A stretch of 64,000 nt of DNA from positions 230,807 through 294,806 of the forward strand of contig JACKJU010000005.1 of the NCBI GenBank assembly GCA_020637805.1, written 5' to 3'. Shown here in pieces: positions 18,390 to 27,449 of the stretch (position 1 is its first letter; every line of letters begins with the position of its first letter). The DNA comes from Nitratireductor sp. (lineage in GTDB: Bacteria > Pseudomonadota > Alphaproteobacteria > Rhizobiales > Rhizobiaceae). The position numbers and the translations under genes were made by a program. The notes under the pieces are model-generated. The model was given only the letters and a program-made list of their open reading frames with translations, did no database searches and was not told the DNA's origin.

Positions 18390-20222
18390 CTAGTCGGCGC
18401 GTTGCGCCTTGCGGTTGATATCGTGTTTTTCGCGGGCTTCGAGAACCTGCTTGCGGGTGGATACCTCGGGAACGCCGACCTCCCACCAGGTGCCGCCGGC
18501 CTCTGTCGAGGGATAAGGGTCGGTATCGATGACGATAGCAACCGGGCCCTTGGCCTTGCGAGCCTTCTTGAGTGCCGTTTCGAGTTCGCCAATCGAACCG
18601 ACATGCATGCTCTCCGCGCCCATCGATCCGGCATGGGCGGCGAAATCGATCTTCGACGGATTGACGTGGTGCGCCTTGTCGAGAAGATTGTTGAACTCCT
18701 CGCCGCCGGTGCCCATTTGCAGCCGGTTGATGCAGCCGAAACCCCGGTTGTCGGTGATCACGAGCGTGATCTTGATGCCCATCATGGCTGCGGTCGCAAG
18801 TTCCGAATTGGCCATCATGTAGGAGCCGTCGCCGATCATGACGACGACATCGCGCTGCGGCTCCGCCATCTTGATGCCGATGCCACCGGCGATTTCGTAG
18901 CCCATGCAGGAGAAACCGTATTCCATGTGGTAGGACATCGGCTTTTCCGCCTTCCACAACTTGTGAAGTTCACCCGGCATGGTTCCCGCTGCGCACATGA
19001 CCACGGTGTCCTTGCCAGCCGAGCGTTGAACCGCTCCAACCACCTGCATGTCGGTGGGTAGTGCATTGGAGGTAGGATCAGGTGCCGCAGTCACTGCATC
19101 GGCATCCTTGAACCATTTGTCCTTCAGCCTCGATGCAGGAGCGCTTGCCCGGTGCTTGCCAAGTGCCTTCGTGAGTTTCTCCATGGCCGTCCGCGCATCG
19201 GCGACCAGCGAGATCGCATTGTGCTTGTGGGCGTCATAGGCCTGCACATTGATCGCAAGAATGCGCCGTTTCGGGTTCTTGAAGAGTGACCATGAGCCGG
19301 TGGTGAAGTCCTGGAAACGGGTGCCGATGCCGATGATCAGGTCGGCCTTTTCGGCCAGCGTATTGGCGCTGGAAGAACCCGTCACGCCGACCGGTCCGAA
19401 ATTCAGCGGGTGATCCCAGGGCAGGGCGGATTTTCCCGCCTGTGTTTCGACCACGGGGATGACGTGCTTCTCGGCAAACTTCTTCAGCGTATCCGTCGCC
19501 AATGAATAATGGACACCGCCGCCTGCGACGATGAGCGGAGCCTTGGCGTTGCGGATTGCTTCCAGAGCCTGCGCCAGTTCTTCCGGGTCGGGCTCGGGCC
19601 GGCGCATGCGCCAAACCTTCCGCTCGAAGAAACTCAGGGGATAGTCATAGGCTTCGGCCTGCGTGTCCTGGCAAAAGGCGAGCGTCACGGGACCGCAATC
19701 GGCGGGATCGGTCATCGTGCGAAAGGCGCGGGGAAGGGTGGTCAAAATGTGCTCGGGGCGCATGATGCGGTCGTAATACCGGCTCACCGGCCGGAAACAG
19801 TCATTGGCCGAGATGGTGCCGTCCTGGAAATCCTCGACCTGCTGCAGCACAGGGTCCGGGCGCCGGGTTGCGAATACGTCGCCGGGCATCAACAGGACCG
19901 GGAGACGGTTCACATGGGCCAGCGCGGCAGCTGTAACCATGTTGGTCGCGCCCGGTCCGATGGAGGACGTTACCATCATTGCCCGCCGCCGGCGCATCTG
20001 CTTGGCATAGGCGATTGCGGTGTGCGCCATGGTCTGTTCGTTGTGGCCGCGCCAGGTCTGAACCGCCTCGCGTTCTGCATAGAGTGCTTCACCAAGACCT
20101 GTCACATTGCCATGGCCGAAGATTGCCCAGCATCCGGCGACGAATTGCTCGCCATCCTCGTTGAACTGGTTTGCGATATATCGGATGGCAGCCTGTGCGG
20201 CTGTCAGACGGATCGTTTTCAT
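18390..20222 (-). CDS. iolD: 3D-(3,5/4)-trihydroxycyclohexane-1,2-dione hydrolase
   Basis: A 610-residue thiamine diphosphate enzyme that opens the cyclitol ring to 5-deoxy-glucuronate. The acetolactate-synthase-like fold is clear: the N-terminal PYR domain with SSIGPGATNMVTAAALAHVN, the central domain with DLIIGIGTRFQDF, and the C-terminal ThDP motif GDGSYMMANSELATAAMMG. The ATG at 20222 (MKTIRLTAAQAAIRYI) overlaps the iolC stop by 4 bases, indicating coupled translation. Full family length. Confidence 0.96.
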   Translation of the reverse strand: MKTIRLTAAQAAIRYIANQFNEDGEQFVAGCWAIFGHGNVTGLGEALYAEREAVQTWRGHNEQTMAHTAIAYAKQMRRRRAMMVTSSIGPGATNMVTAAALAHVNRLPVLLMPGDVFATRRPDPVLQQVEDFQDGTISANDCFRPVSRYYDRIMRPEHILTTLPRAFRTMTDPADCGPVTLAFCQDTQAEAYDYPLSFFERKVWRMRRPEPDPEELAQALEAIRNAKAPLIVAGGGVHYSLATDTLKKFAEKHVIPVVETQAGKSALPWDHPLNFGPVGVTGSSSANTLAEKADLIIGIGTRFQDFTTGSWSLFKNPKRRILAINVQAYDAHKHNAISLVADARTAMEKLTKALGKHRASAPASRLKDKWFKDADAVTAAPDPTSNALPTDMQVVGAVQRSAGKDTVVMCAAGTMPGELHKLWKAEKPMSYHMEYGFSCMGYEIAGGIGIKMAEPQRDVVVMIGDGSYMMANSELATAAMMGIKITLVITDNRGFGCINRLQMGTGGEEFNNLLDKAHHVNPSKIDFAAHAGSMGAESMHVGSIGELETALKKARKAKGPVAIVIDTDPYPSTEAGGTWWEVGVPEVSTRKQVLEAREKHDINRKAQRAD

Positions 20223-22168
20223 GCGGTTTCTCCCTGCGCGATACCTTTCCCGGCGTTTGCACGCGCCTCGTCCCATATCCTGCACAACCGGCGATAGTTT
20301 GAAGCCATCTGCGCCACGGCAGCGGAATCCTCAAGCGACCCGGCAAACCATGAGCGTGCCACATCGCCGAAGATGGTTCGGCCCACTGCGAACCCCTTTA
20401 CCAGTGGCTGACGCGCCGCAATGGCAAAACTCTCAGCGAGTTCCGCTTCCGGCGCATCAAGGCCGAGTACCACGATGCCGCGCGTGTGGGCGTCGTTCCT
20501 TACGATGGTGGAGCAGGTGATCTCCCACGCTTGCTCCGTCCGCAGTGGCTCCAGCTTCCACCAGTCCGGGTAAACACCGATATCGTAGAACCTCTGTATT
20601 ACCTTTGCGGTGGTCTCGTCATCGACCTCACCGGCCTTTGACGGAATGATCTCGAGCAGGAATTCGAGGTTGTTGCGCCGCGCCGCTGCAGCGATTGCAG
20701 AAACGGCCTGCTCCTGTTCTGCACGCATCCCGGCGTCGTCATCAGGGTGGTAGAAAACCAGAGATTTCACAACATGCTCGCGGGCCCATTCGCGCAACCC
20801 GCCCATGTCGGCACCGATTTCCGGCTCGAAACGCAACGGTCTTGATCCCGGCCACTCGACCGGCCTGCCAATCCACAATCCGCTCCCTGCTGCGCCATGG
20901 AGCGCCCTTCGGCCAAGTCGGTCGTCGCAAAGAATGCCATAGCCGCTTCCGTCCGCTGCCACCTCCATCGCAGCGGAAAGGCACAGCTCCTTGAAATCGG
21001 CAATCCTTTCCCTGGTAGTGCCTGCCTCGTCGGCTATTTCTTCAAGCTGCATGCGATGGTCGAAGGCGAAGACGCGCATTTGCGGCCAGTCACCCCGCCG
21101 GTTGGTCGACCAATGGATCTGCTCGAGTTCGGTATCGTTGCGCAGATCCTTTCGGACCACTCCGCGTTTCAGGAAGAATTGCAGTTCTTCCCAACTCGGA
21201 TAGGCGGGGGTGCAGCCGTGGCGCGAGACGGCAAATGCTCCGCAGGCGTTTGCGTAGGTCAGCGCCGTCGGCCAGTCCTCGCCGCGCAACCAGCCGCGCA
21301 GAAGACCGGATATGAAGCCGTCACCGGCACCCAGGACGTTGAATACCTCGATCGGAAATCCGGGTCCGGTCTGGCCATCGTCCAGACTTTCGGGAATGTC
21401 GCCCTCAAAGGCGGCAGCGCCCATCGGTCCACGTTTGCAGACGAGCGTGGCTTGAGAGACCTTGCGAACATTGCGCAAGGCCTGAATGGTATCGGTGGTG
21501 CCGCCTGCAATGTGGAATTCTTCTTCCGTGCCGACAATCAGGTCGAACAGGTGCAGGGTGGATTGAAGTTTGGCCGTGACCTTTGAGGATTCGATATACC
21601 GGCTTTCCCCATCGCCATGTCCCGCCAATCCCCAAAGGTTCGGCCTGTAGTCGACATCCAGCGCGGTGAGCTGGCCGTTTTCGCGCGCGATGCGCAGTGC
21701 CTTGAGTACCGCGGCCTCGGTACGCGGATTGGAAAGATGCGTGCCGGTAACGCAGACGCATTTCGCCCTGCCAATGAAATCGGGATCTATGTCGTCCTCG
21801 CAGATGGCCATGTCGGCGCAGTCTTGCCGGTAGAAAATCAGGGGGAACGTGTTCTCGTCGCGGATTCCCAGGATCACCAGCGCGGTGAGCCGCTCCCGAT
21901 CGGTTATCACGCCGGTCGTATCGACGCCTTCCGCGTTCAACTGCTCGCGGATGAACCGGCCCATGTGCTCGTCGCCGACACGGGTTATCAGTGCAGACTT
22001 CAGGCCCAGTCGCGCGGACCCCGCGGCGATGTTGGTGGGGGAGCCGCCGATATACTTCGAGAACGAGCCCATATCCTCCAGGCGGCCGCCGATCTGGTCT
22101 CCGTAAAGATCCACGGACGAGCGCCCAATCGTTATCAGGTCCAGGTCCCGCGTACCCGCTTCAGCCAT
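20219..22168 (-). CDS. iolC: Bifunctional 5-dehydro-2-deoxygluconokinase / DUF2090 protein
   Basis: A 649-residue fusion. Residues 1 to about 335 form a PfkB-family kinase (LDLITIGRSSVDLYGDQIGG; substrate-site NIAAGSARLG; catalytic VLGAGDGFISGLLRG) that phosphorylates 2-deoxy-5-keto-gluconate. The rest is a DUF2090 domain (RVFAFDHRMQLEEIADEAG, WWKLEP, LGLDAPEAEL), an aldolase-like barrel typical of proteobacterial IolC. A GGGAGG Shine-Dalgarno sequence precedes the ATG at 22168, so 25 upstream in-frame codons are dropped. The stop overlaps iolD. It lies 117 bases downstream of iolR. Confidence 0.95.
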   Translation of the reverse strand: MAEAGTRDLDLITIGRSSVDLYGDQIGGRLEDMGSFSKYIGGSPTNIAAGSARLGLKSALITRVGDEHMGRFIREQLNAEGVDTTGVITDRERLTALVILGIRDENTFPLIFYRQDCADMAICEDDIDPDFIGRAKCVCVTGTHLSNPRTEAAVLKALRIARENGQLTALDVDYRPNLWGLAGHGDGESRYIESSKVTAKLQSTLHLFDLIVGTEEEFHIAGGTTDTIQALRNVRKVSQATLVCKRGPMGAAAFEGDIPESLDDGQTGPGFPIEVFNVLGAGDGFISGLLRGWLRGEDWPTALTYANACGAFAVSRHGCTPAYPSWEELQFFLKRGVVRKDLRNDTELEQIHWSTNRRGDWPQMRVFAFDHRMQLEEIADEAGTTRERIADFKELCLSAAMEVAADGSGYGILCDDRLGRRALHGAAGSGLWIGRPVEWPGSRPLRFEPEIGADMGGLREWAREHVVKSLVFYHPDDDAGMRAEQEQAVSAIAAAARRNNLEFLLEIIPSKAGEVDDETTAKVIQRFYDIGVYPDWWKLEPLRTEQAWEITCSTIVRNDAHTRGIVVLGLDAPEAELAESFAIAARQPLVKGFAVGRTIFGDVARSWFAGSLEDSAAVAQMASNYRRLCRIWDEARANAGKGIAQGETA

Positions 22169-22285
22169 GTCGCGGCACCTCCCTTGTGCGGATACGGACA
22201 CGCGCCGAAGGCACGGGCCAGGAAGGCTGTTCAATCCGCTCAACTGACGATTTCTGATTTTTCGAGTGGCACATGATCTTTTTCT

Positions 22286-23119
22286 TCAACTGTTTTTCCT
22301 GCGCCGCTCGGCAACCGAAACCGGAAGCGCGGCAGCAACCGCCATGCTGGCCGAGATCGAGCGGAAGCCGGCGAAATCGGTTTCCGAGACCTCGAGCCAG
22401 ACGGATGCACCCTTGCATAGTGGCGACATTGCAGAATCCGTGATGGCCACGAAAGGTATCTGCCTTTCAGCCAGGTAACCTGCCTGGGCGATTGTTTCTG
22501 GTGCGTATGGAGAAAACGAACAGATCACAGCCGCATCGCCCGACGTCGCCTGCGCGAGAATTTCGTCACTGATGCCGATGGCTGAATTCACCATCATGTT
22601 CCGGATGCCCAATTTGGCAAATGCGTATGCCATCTGGGCGGTCAGTGGAAAAGAGCGTCGCCGTGCGATCAGGTAGATCGTGTCAGCTCCGGCCAATACT
22701 TCCGTGGCCCTTGTGAACTGGCCTGGATCGAGGTTTGCCTCGAGGCCATCGATTGATCGGCGGGCAGCGGATATGAACCCGCCGAGCAATGTCGCCTCTA
22801 TGGCCTCGGGGTCGTTGTCGGATTCGAGATTGTGCAGACGTTCCTCATAGGTGGAGGCACGCGTCTTCAGCCGGTCCCTGAAGACCAGTTGCAGGTCACT
22901 GAACCCGTCATAGCCCAGGTGATGCGCGAGGCGGACGAGGGTGGAGGGCTGCACATCGGCTGACTTTGCGATGCTGGCAGCCGTGCCGAGTGCGGTATCG
23001 TCGGGATGGGCGAGCACATATCCTGCTGCCTGAACCAGGCGCTTGGGCATGGTTTCGCGCGCCTCCGCGATGCGGTTGCGCAATTCATCGAAACTGGTTG
23101 CCTTCGCCTCTTCCATCAT
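22286..23119 (-). CDS. iolR: RpiR-family regulator of inositol genes
   Basis: A 277-residue regulator with an N-terminal RpiR helix-turn-helix (ALGTAASIAKSADVQPSTLV and RLAHHLGYDGFSDLQ) and a C-terminal SIS sugar-binding domain (GADTIYLIARRRSFPLTAQM, VICSFSPYAPETI, FVAITDSAMSPL). In Sinorhizobium meliloti an RpiR-type IolR represses the iol genes and responds to a pathway intermediate. Position directly between iolG and iolC supports the same job here. I could not assign an operator confidently. Confidence 0.92.
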   Translation of the reverse strand: MMEEAKATSFDELRNRIAEARETMPKRLVQAAGYVLAHPDDTALGTAASIAKSADVQPSTLVRLAHHLGYDGFSDLQLVFRDRLKTRASTYEERLHNLESDNDPEAIEATLLGGFISAARRSIDGLEANLDPGQFTRATEVLAGADTIYLIARRRSFPLTAQMAYAFAKLGIRNMMVNSAIGISDEILAQATSGDAAVICSFSPYAPETIAQAGYLAERQIPFVAITDSAMSPLCKGASVWLEVSETDFAGFRSISASMAVAAALPVSVAERRRKNS

Positions 23120-23138
23120 CCGCTTCCCGTGGTTCCTC

Positions 23139-24128
23139 TCAAAGCTGGACCACTATGCCTTCGGCAGCCGATTTGACTGCCGCGTCTGCGAGCAGGAGCG
23201 ACCGCAGTCCGTCTTCCCCGCTGGGCGAGGGGCGGGCTCCTTCCTGCACCACGGACACAAAGGCGCTGATCTCGGCAGCGTATGCTTCGGTGTAGCGGGT
23301 CATGAAGAAGTCGTGCAGCGGCAGATGTGTGAAACCGTCGCTTCCCGCAACCTGCAGGTTCACGGGATAGGGATTCAGAACGGAAACCAGCCCCTTGGAG
23401 CCATGCACCTCGGCGCGCTGATCGTAGCCGTAGGTTGCGCGACGCGAATTCGTGATGGAGCATTGCTTGCCGCTGGCGGTCTTCATGAGTACCGAAACGG
23501 AATCGTAGTCTCCAAGCTCGCCGATTTCCGGGTCAACGAGTACGGACCCTGTGGCAAAGACCTCAACCGGTTCTTCCCCCAACAGGAAACGGGCCATGTC
23601 GAAGTCGTGGATGGTCATGTCGCGAAAAATGCCGCCGGAAACCTTGATATAATCTGCCGGAGGCGGTCCGGGATCACGCGAGGTGATGTGAACCATTTCG
23701 ACATCGCCGATCTTGCCGTTGAGAATGGCTTGCCTTGCGGCTGCAAACTGCGGGTCGAACCGGCGGTTGAACCCGACCATCAGGCTGGCGCCCGTCTGGT
23801 TGACCGTTTCCAGGCACTGGCGGACGCGCTCGACGGAAAGATCGATCGGCTTTTCGCAGAAAATGGCCTTTCCGGCATGGGCGAACTTCTCGATCAGATC
23901 GGCATGCGTGTTGGTGGGGGTACAGATGACGACTGCGTCGATGGCCGGATCTGCCGCGATCTCGTCGATGGTTGAAATCTTGCACCCATAGGCAGCGGAA
24001 ATTGCCTTGGCTGCGTCGGGAAATGCGTCGCTCACCGCGACGAGCTCGGCGTCCGGATTGCCCGAAAGCGCCTTTGCGTGAACCTTTCCGATACGGCCTG
24101 CGCCAAGAAGGGCGAATTTGACTGTCAT
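23139..24128 (-). CDS. iolG: Inositol 2-dehydrogenase
   Basis: A 329-residue Gfo/Idh/MocA oxidoreductase that oxidises myo-inositol to 2-keto-myo-inositol with NAD. The Rossmann motif is GAGRIG (9-14), the CEKP segment is at 91-94 and the catalytic segment is D170...H174-D175 in FRDMTIHDFDMARFLLG. It is the closest of the three Gfo/Idh/MocA proteins in this window to classical IolG/IdhA. It lies just upstream of iolR and downstream of the inositol-type ABC ATPase on the same strand. Confidence 0.93.
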   Translation of the reverse strand: MTVKFALLGAGRIGKVHAKALSGNPDAELVAVSDAFPDAAKAISAAYGCKISTIDEIAADPAIDAVVICTPTNTHADLIEKFAHAGKAIFCEKPIDLSVERVRQCLETVNQTGASLMVGFNRRFDPQFAAARQAILNGKIGDVEMVHITSRDPGPPPADYIKVSGGIFRDMTIHDFDMARFLLGEEPVEVFATGSVLVDPEIGELGDYDSVSVLMKTASGKQCSITNSRRATYGYDQRAEVHGSKGLVSVLNPYPVNLQVAGSDGFTHLPLHDFFMTRYTEAYAAEISAFVSVVQEGARPSPSGEDGLRSLLLADAAVKSAAEGIVVQL

Positions 24129-24146
24129 TTTTTCCTCTGTTTCATT

Positions 24147-24160
24147 CCGGACAAGTCCGG
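24147..24160. promoter_or_regulatory. Inverted repeat ahead of iolG
   Basis: CCGGAC-AA-GTCCGG lies 19 bases upstream of the iolG start in a 97-base gap after the ABC ATPase gene. It may be an operator or an mRNA hairpin separating transporter from dehydrogenase expression. I see no strong -10/-35 pair here. Confidence 0.3.
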
Positions 24161-24225
24161 GCGGTCTTGCTTCCGAATTCGATGATCGAGCCGTCGATTG
24201 CGCGTGTTATTCCAAGCCGCCGCTA

Positions 24226-25002
24226 TCACGCGGCGTCCTCGTATTCGGCTCCGGTCTTGGCCCCGGTGATATAGGCAACCACGTCCTGACCGTCGGTTTC
24301 TTCCTTCAGCAGATTTGCGACGATTCTTCCACGGCGGAAAACAACGATCCTGTCGACCAGATCCATCACCTGGCGCATGTTGTGACTTATGAGGATCAGC
24401 GGTTCTCCCTGTTCCTTCAGTCCGCGGATGATGTTCTCCACCTGCGCCGTTTCCTGAACGCCAAGCGCGGCGGTCGGCTCGTCCATGATGGTCAGCTTGG
24501 AGTGGAAGGCGGCGGTACGCGCAATCGCGACGCACTGGCGCTGTCCACCCGACATGTTCTGGATGGTGTTGCGGATGTTCGGGATCTTCACCCCGGTCTT
24601 CTGCAGACCGGCAAGCGTTGCCTCCCGCATCGCCTTGTAGTCGAGGAGACGGAACGGGCCCAGCCAGTCGAACCGGGTCTTTTCGCGGCCAAGGAACATG
24701 TTGTCCGACACGTCCAGATCGTCCGCCAATGCCAGGTTCTGGAACACGGTCTCGATGCCGGCTTCTCTCGCTGCCATCGGGCCTTCGAAATCGACCTCGC
24801 GGCCATCAAACCAGATCTTGCCCCGTGTTCGCTGCTCGACTGCGGTGATCTGGCGGACGAAGGTCGACTTGCCCGCGCCGTTGTCGCCCATGATCGCCAC
24901 ATGTTCGCCCCTGCGTATCTCGAAATTGGCGTTTTCGAGCGCGTGCAGGCCGCCATAGTGCTTGGTGAGATTTTCCGTCTTGAGAATGATGTCATCGCTC
25001 AT
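24226..25002 (-). CDS. Inositol-type sugar ABC transporter ATP-binding protein (single domain)
   Basis: A 258-residue ABC ATPase beginning MSDDIILKTENLTKHYGGLH at 25002. Walker A is GDNGAGKST, the signature MSGGQRQCVAIART, and Walker B LTIMDEPTAALG. Like the xylose-type ATPase in this window it has one nucleotide-binding domain, unlike the roughly 500-residue Caulobacter IatA. It is co-oriented with its permease (11-base gap) and binding protein. Position next to iolG makes cyclitol uptake the best guess. Confidence 0.9.
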   Translation of the reverse strand: MSDDIILKTENLTKHYGGLHALENANFEIRRGEHVAIMGDNGAGKSTFVRQITAVEQRTRGKIWFDGREVDFEGPMAAREAGIETVFQNLALADDLDVSDNMFLGREKTRFDWLGPFRLLDYKAMREATLAGLQKTGVKIPNIRNTIQNMSGGQRQCVAIARTAAFHSKLTIMDEPTAALGVQETAQVENIIRGLKEQGEPLILISHNMRQVMDLVDRIVVFRRGRIVANLLKEETDGQDVVAYITGAKTGAEYEDAA

Positions 25003-25013
25003 TGGCGTTCTCC

Positions 25014-26096
25014 TCACATTCTGTAGGCTGCGCGGTACTGGCGCCACTGATCCAGAACCACGGCGGCAACGATGATCGCACCCTTGACCATTTCCTGGTA
25101 ATAGGCGTCGAGGCGCAGGAAGGTGAAACCGGAGATGATGACGCCGAAGATCAGCGCACCCAGAACCGTGCCGATAACCGACCCGCGCCCGCCGGTCAGC
25201 GAGACGCCGCCGATAACGGCCATGGCGATGGCGTCGAGTTCATACATCACGCCCATGCCCGCCTGTGCGGTCAGGTTCTTCGAACTCAGAACGAGTGCGG
25301 CAAGGGAAGCGAGCATTCCGGCGATCGTGTAAACGAGTATCTTGTGGCGGCCGACCTTGATGCCCGACATGCGTGCGGCATCCTCGTTCGAGCCGACTGC
25401 GTAAGTATGCTTGCCGTAGACTGTGTATTTCAGGATCAGGTGGAACAGGATCGCAAGGCCGACGAAGATGATGACCGGCGACCAGCCGCCGAGGCCATTG
25501 CCGAGCGTTGCAAAGTCATCCGTGGGAAAGGAAATCGGGCGGCCCTTGGACCACCACTTCGCCACTCCGCGCGCGGTCACCATCATGCCGAGAGTGGCAA
25601 TGAAGGGCGGTATCCGGGTGAAAGCGATCAGCGACCCGTTGATTGCCCCGGCGAGCGTTCCGCAGGCGAGGCCGACCAGGATCGGGACAATGATCGGCAG
25701 ATCCATTGCCCATTCGCCGAAGACTGCCTTCGGGTTCGGGTTGCCGTTCACGGTCGCTGTCTGGGCGAAACTCATGGCGATCATCGCCGTTGCGCCGACG
25801 ATCGAACCGGACGAAAGGTCGATCCCGCCCGAAATGATCACCTGGGTAACGCCAATCGCGATTATGCCGACAATGGATACCTGCAGGACGATGATGTAGA
25901 GGCGGGCTTCGTTGAAGATGCTGTCGAAGCGGCCTGCCGAGTCGAAGAGGAAGCTCTGGCCCATAAGCATGGCGCCCAGCGCTTCAAAAATCAGGATAAT
26001 CAGGATGAGTGCTGTCAGGATGTTCAGCTCGTTCGGCCAGTTCCGTCTGGATGTATCGAACGTCTGACCGCCGGTTCCCTGTGCTGCTTTTGCCAT
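25014..26096 (-). CDS. Inositol-type sugar ABC transporter permease
   Basis: A 360-residue membrane permease from the ATG at 26096 (MAKAAQGTGGQ), preceded by GGGGAGGAATTA. It has the ribose-class layout with about 8-10 hydrophobic segments. The signature IIAIGVTQVIISGGIDLSSG and the ATPase-contact loop NEDAARMSGIKVGRHKI are present. It pairs with the adjacent ATPase and binding protein for uptake of a cyclitol, probably myo-inositol or a derivative. The substrate is inferred from context. Confidence 0.9.
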   Translation of the reverse strand: MAKAAQGTGGQTFDTSRRNWPNELNILTALILIILIFEALGAMLMGQSFLFDSAGRFDSIFNEARLYIIVLQVSIVGIIAIGVTQVIISGGIDLSSGSIVGATAMIAMSFAQTATVNGNPNPKAVFGEWAMDLPIIVPILVGLACGTLAGAINGSLIAFTRIPPFIATLGMMVTARGVAKWWSKGRPISFPTDDFATLGNGLGGWSPVIIFVGLAILFHLILKYTVYGKHTYAVGSNEDAARMSGIKVGRHKILVYTIAGMLASLAALVLSSKNLTAQAGMGVMYELDAIAMAVIGGVSLTGGRGSVIGTVLGALIFGVIISGFTFLRLDAYYQEMVKGAIIVAAVVLDQWRQYRAAYRM

Positions 26097-26193
26097 TAAT
26101 TCCTCCCCGAACATGATGCCAGCGCGGTGAACGGCGGCACATCAGAAGTTTCCCGATGGCGGAATGCCCTGCAGGCCGCCATCAAGACCGGTC

Positions 26194-26220
26194 TCCGGCC
26201 ACCACATGCGGGTGGCCGGA
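26194..26220 (-). terminator. Stem-loop between binding-protein and permease genes
   Basis: A 10-bp stem, CCGGCCACC paired with GGTGGCCGG plus a flanking T-A pair, with a 7-base loop. It lies just after the binding-protein stop. As in the xyl operon, it probably limits or protects transcripts so that binding protein exceeds permease. Confidence 0.6.
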
Positions 26221-26244
26221 AGCCTCCAGCTCAATCGAGCCGGA

Positions 26245-27189
26245 TCAGTTTTTCGACAGGAAGTTGTCGACGTTCGCCGGTGTGACGAGCTGGAACGGGA
26301 TGTAGACCTTCTGGTCAACATCTTCGCCCTTGGCGAGCGACAGCGCGGCGTTGAGCGCGCCGGAGCCCTGGCCGGCTGCATCCTGGAACACAGTGACGTC
26401 GAGATCGCCTGCCTGCATCGCTGCAAGTGCGTCCTGGGTCGCATCGACACCGGTGACGATCATTTCTTCCATGGAAACGCCGGAGGCCTTCATGGCCTGG
26501 ATGGCGCCGATTGCCATTTCGTCATTGTTGGCGAAGACGGCGTCGAACTTCTCACCGGAGGAAAGCCAGTTCGTCATCAGGTCCTGCGCCTCGTCACGAG
26601 ACCAGTTCGCGGTCTGGCGGTCGACAACGCTGATGAAGTTACACATGTCCATTCCGATGACGTCATCGAAGTCCTTCGTGCGCTGGACCGCGGCCTGGTT
26701 GGAGAGTTCGCCCATGAGGATATAGATCTTGGCGCCGCCGGCCTTGCCCTTGGCGCGCAGAAGCTTGCAGCCTTCGAATGCGGCAAGGGTGCCGGATTCG
26801 ATTTCGTTGGAGGCAACAAATGCCTGGTTGTCGGGCAGGGTGTCGACGTTGATTGGCTGGCGGTTCACATAGACAAGGGGAACGCCTGCAGCCGCGGCAG
26901 CGTCGGTCATTGCCTGCGTGGCGGAAGTATCAACCGGGTTGACGATGATTGCGTCCACGCCGGATGCCACGAAGTTGTTGATCTGGTCGAGCTGCTTGGC
27001 CACATCGTTCTGCGCATCCTCGATCTGAACATCCACGCCGTCCATTTCATCGGCCATCTTCTGGATGCCGTTGCGCAGCACGGTCAGGAAGTTGTCGTCG
27101 AACAAGGCCATGCTGACCCCGATGTTTTCGGCCATGGCAGACGTTGTCATCATTGCGGCAAGCGCAGTTCCCATCAGCAATTTTTTCAT
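26245..27189 (-). CDS. Inositol/rhizopine-type ABC transporter substrate-binding protein
   Basis: A 314-residue periplasmic binding protein with signal peptide MKKLLMGTALAAMMTTSAMA. The mature part follows the ribose/inositol class: NIGVSMALFDDNFLTVLRNG, ASGVDAIIVNPVDTSATQAM, VPLVYVNRQP and VFANNDEMAIGAIQAM. It heads the importer operon. MocB (rhizopine) and IbpA (inositol) are the nearest functional models, and sequence alone does not decide between them. Confidence 0.9.
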   Translation of the reverse strand: MKKLLMGTALAAMMTTSAMAENIGVSMALFDDNFLTVLRNGIQKMADEMDGVDVQIEDAQNDVAKQLDQINNFVASGVDAIIVNPVDTSATQAMTDAAAAAGVPLVYVNRQPINVDTLPDNQAFVASNEIESGTLAAFEGCKLLRAKGKAGGAKIYILMGELSNQAAVQRTKDFDDVIGMDMCNFISVVDRQTANWSRDEAQDLMTNWLSSGEKFDAVFANNDEMAIGAIQAMKASGVSMEEMIVTGVDATQDALAAMQAGDLDVTVFQDAAGQGSGALNAALSLAKGEDVDQKVYIPFQLVTPANVDNFLSKN

Positions 27190-27217
27190 TTCAATTCTCC
27201 TCCAGGTGCATTTGGCG

Positions 27218-27336
27218 TCCGGTTCGCCGGATAGACCGGATTGGCCGCTCAGGGCCTTCCGGCGGTGTGCCGCCGGTTAGATGCGTGAGGATGGAACAAA
27301 AAAACCGAACGGAAATCAAGATAAAATTTATATTCC
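27218..27336 (-). promoter_or_regulatory. Leader and promoter region of the cyclitol importer
   Basis: Two GC hairpins lie upstream of the binding-protein start: TCCGG-TTCG-CCGGA (27218-27231) and CCGGCGG-TGTG-CCGCCGG (27259-27276). Further up is an AT-rich segment (27311-27336) bounded by GGAA and TTCC with a near-palindromic ATAAAATTTAT core. It is probably the promoter/operator zone. Whether IolR binds there is unknown. Confidence 0.35.
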
Positions 27337-27449
27337 ATTTTGAATTCTGTGCGAAATGCCCGCGCGGCGGGCCCTTGAACCTCGCATTCAGGCCCTGGTT
27401 CGCCCGAATTGGCGGGCAGCATGGGCAAAAACGGGTGCTTTGAAGGTAT

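Noticed and set aside
18367..18957. N-terminal extension of iolE
   Set aside because: It lies inside iolD, and the standard IolE N-terminus begins at 18366.
24129..27449. IolR operator sites of a GGAA-N6-TTCC type
   Set aside because: No exact match was found in the iolG, iolC or importer upstream regions; only the wider GGAA...TTCC at 27311-27336 is present, which does not have that spacing.
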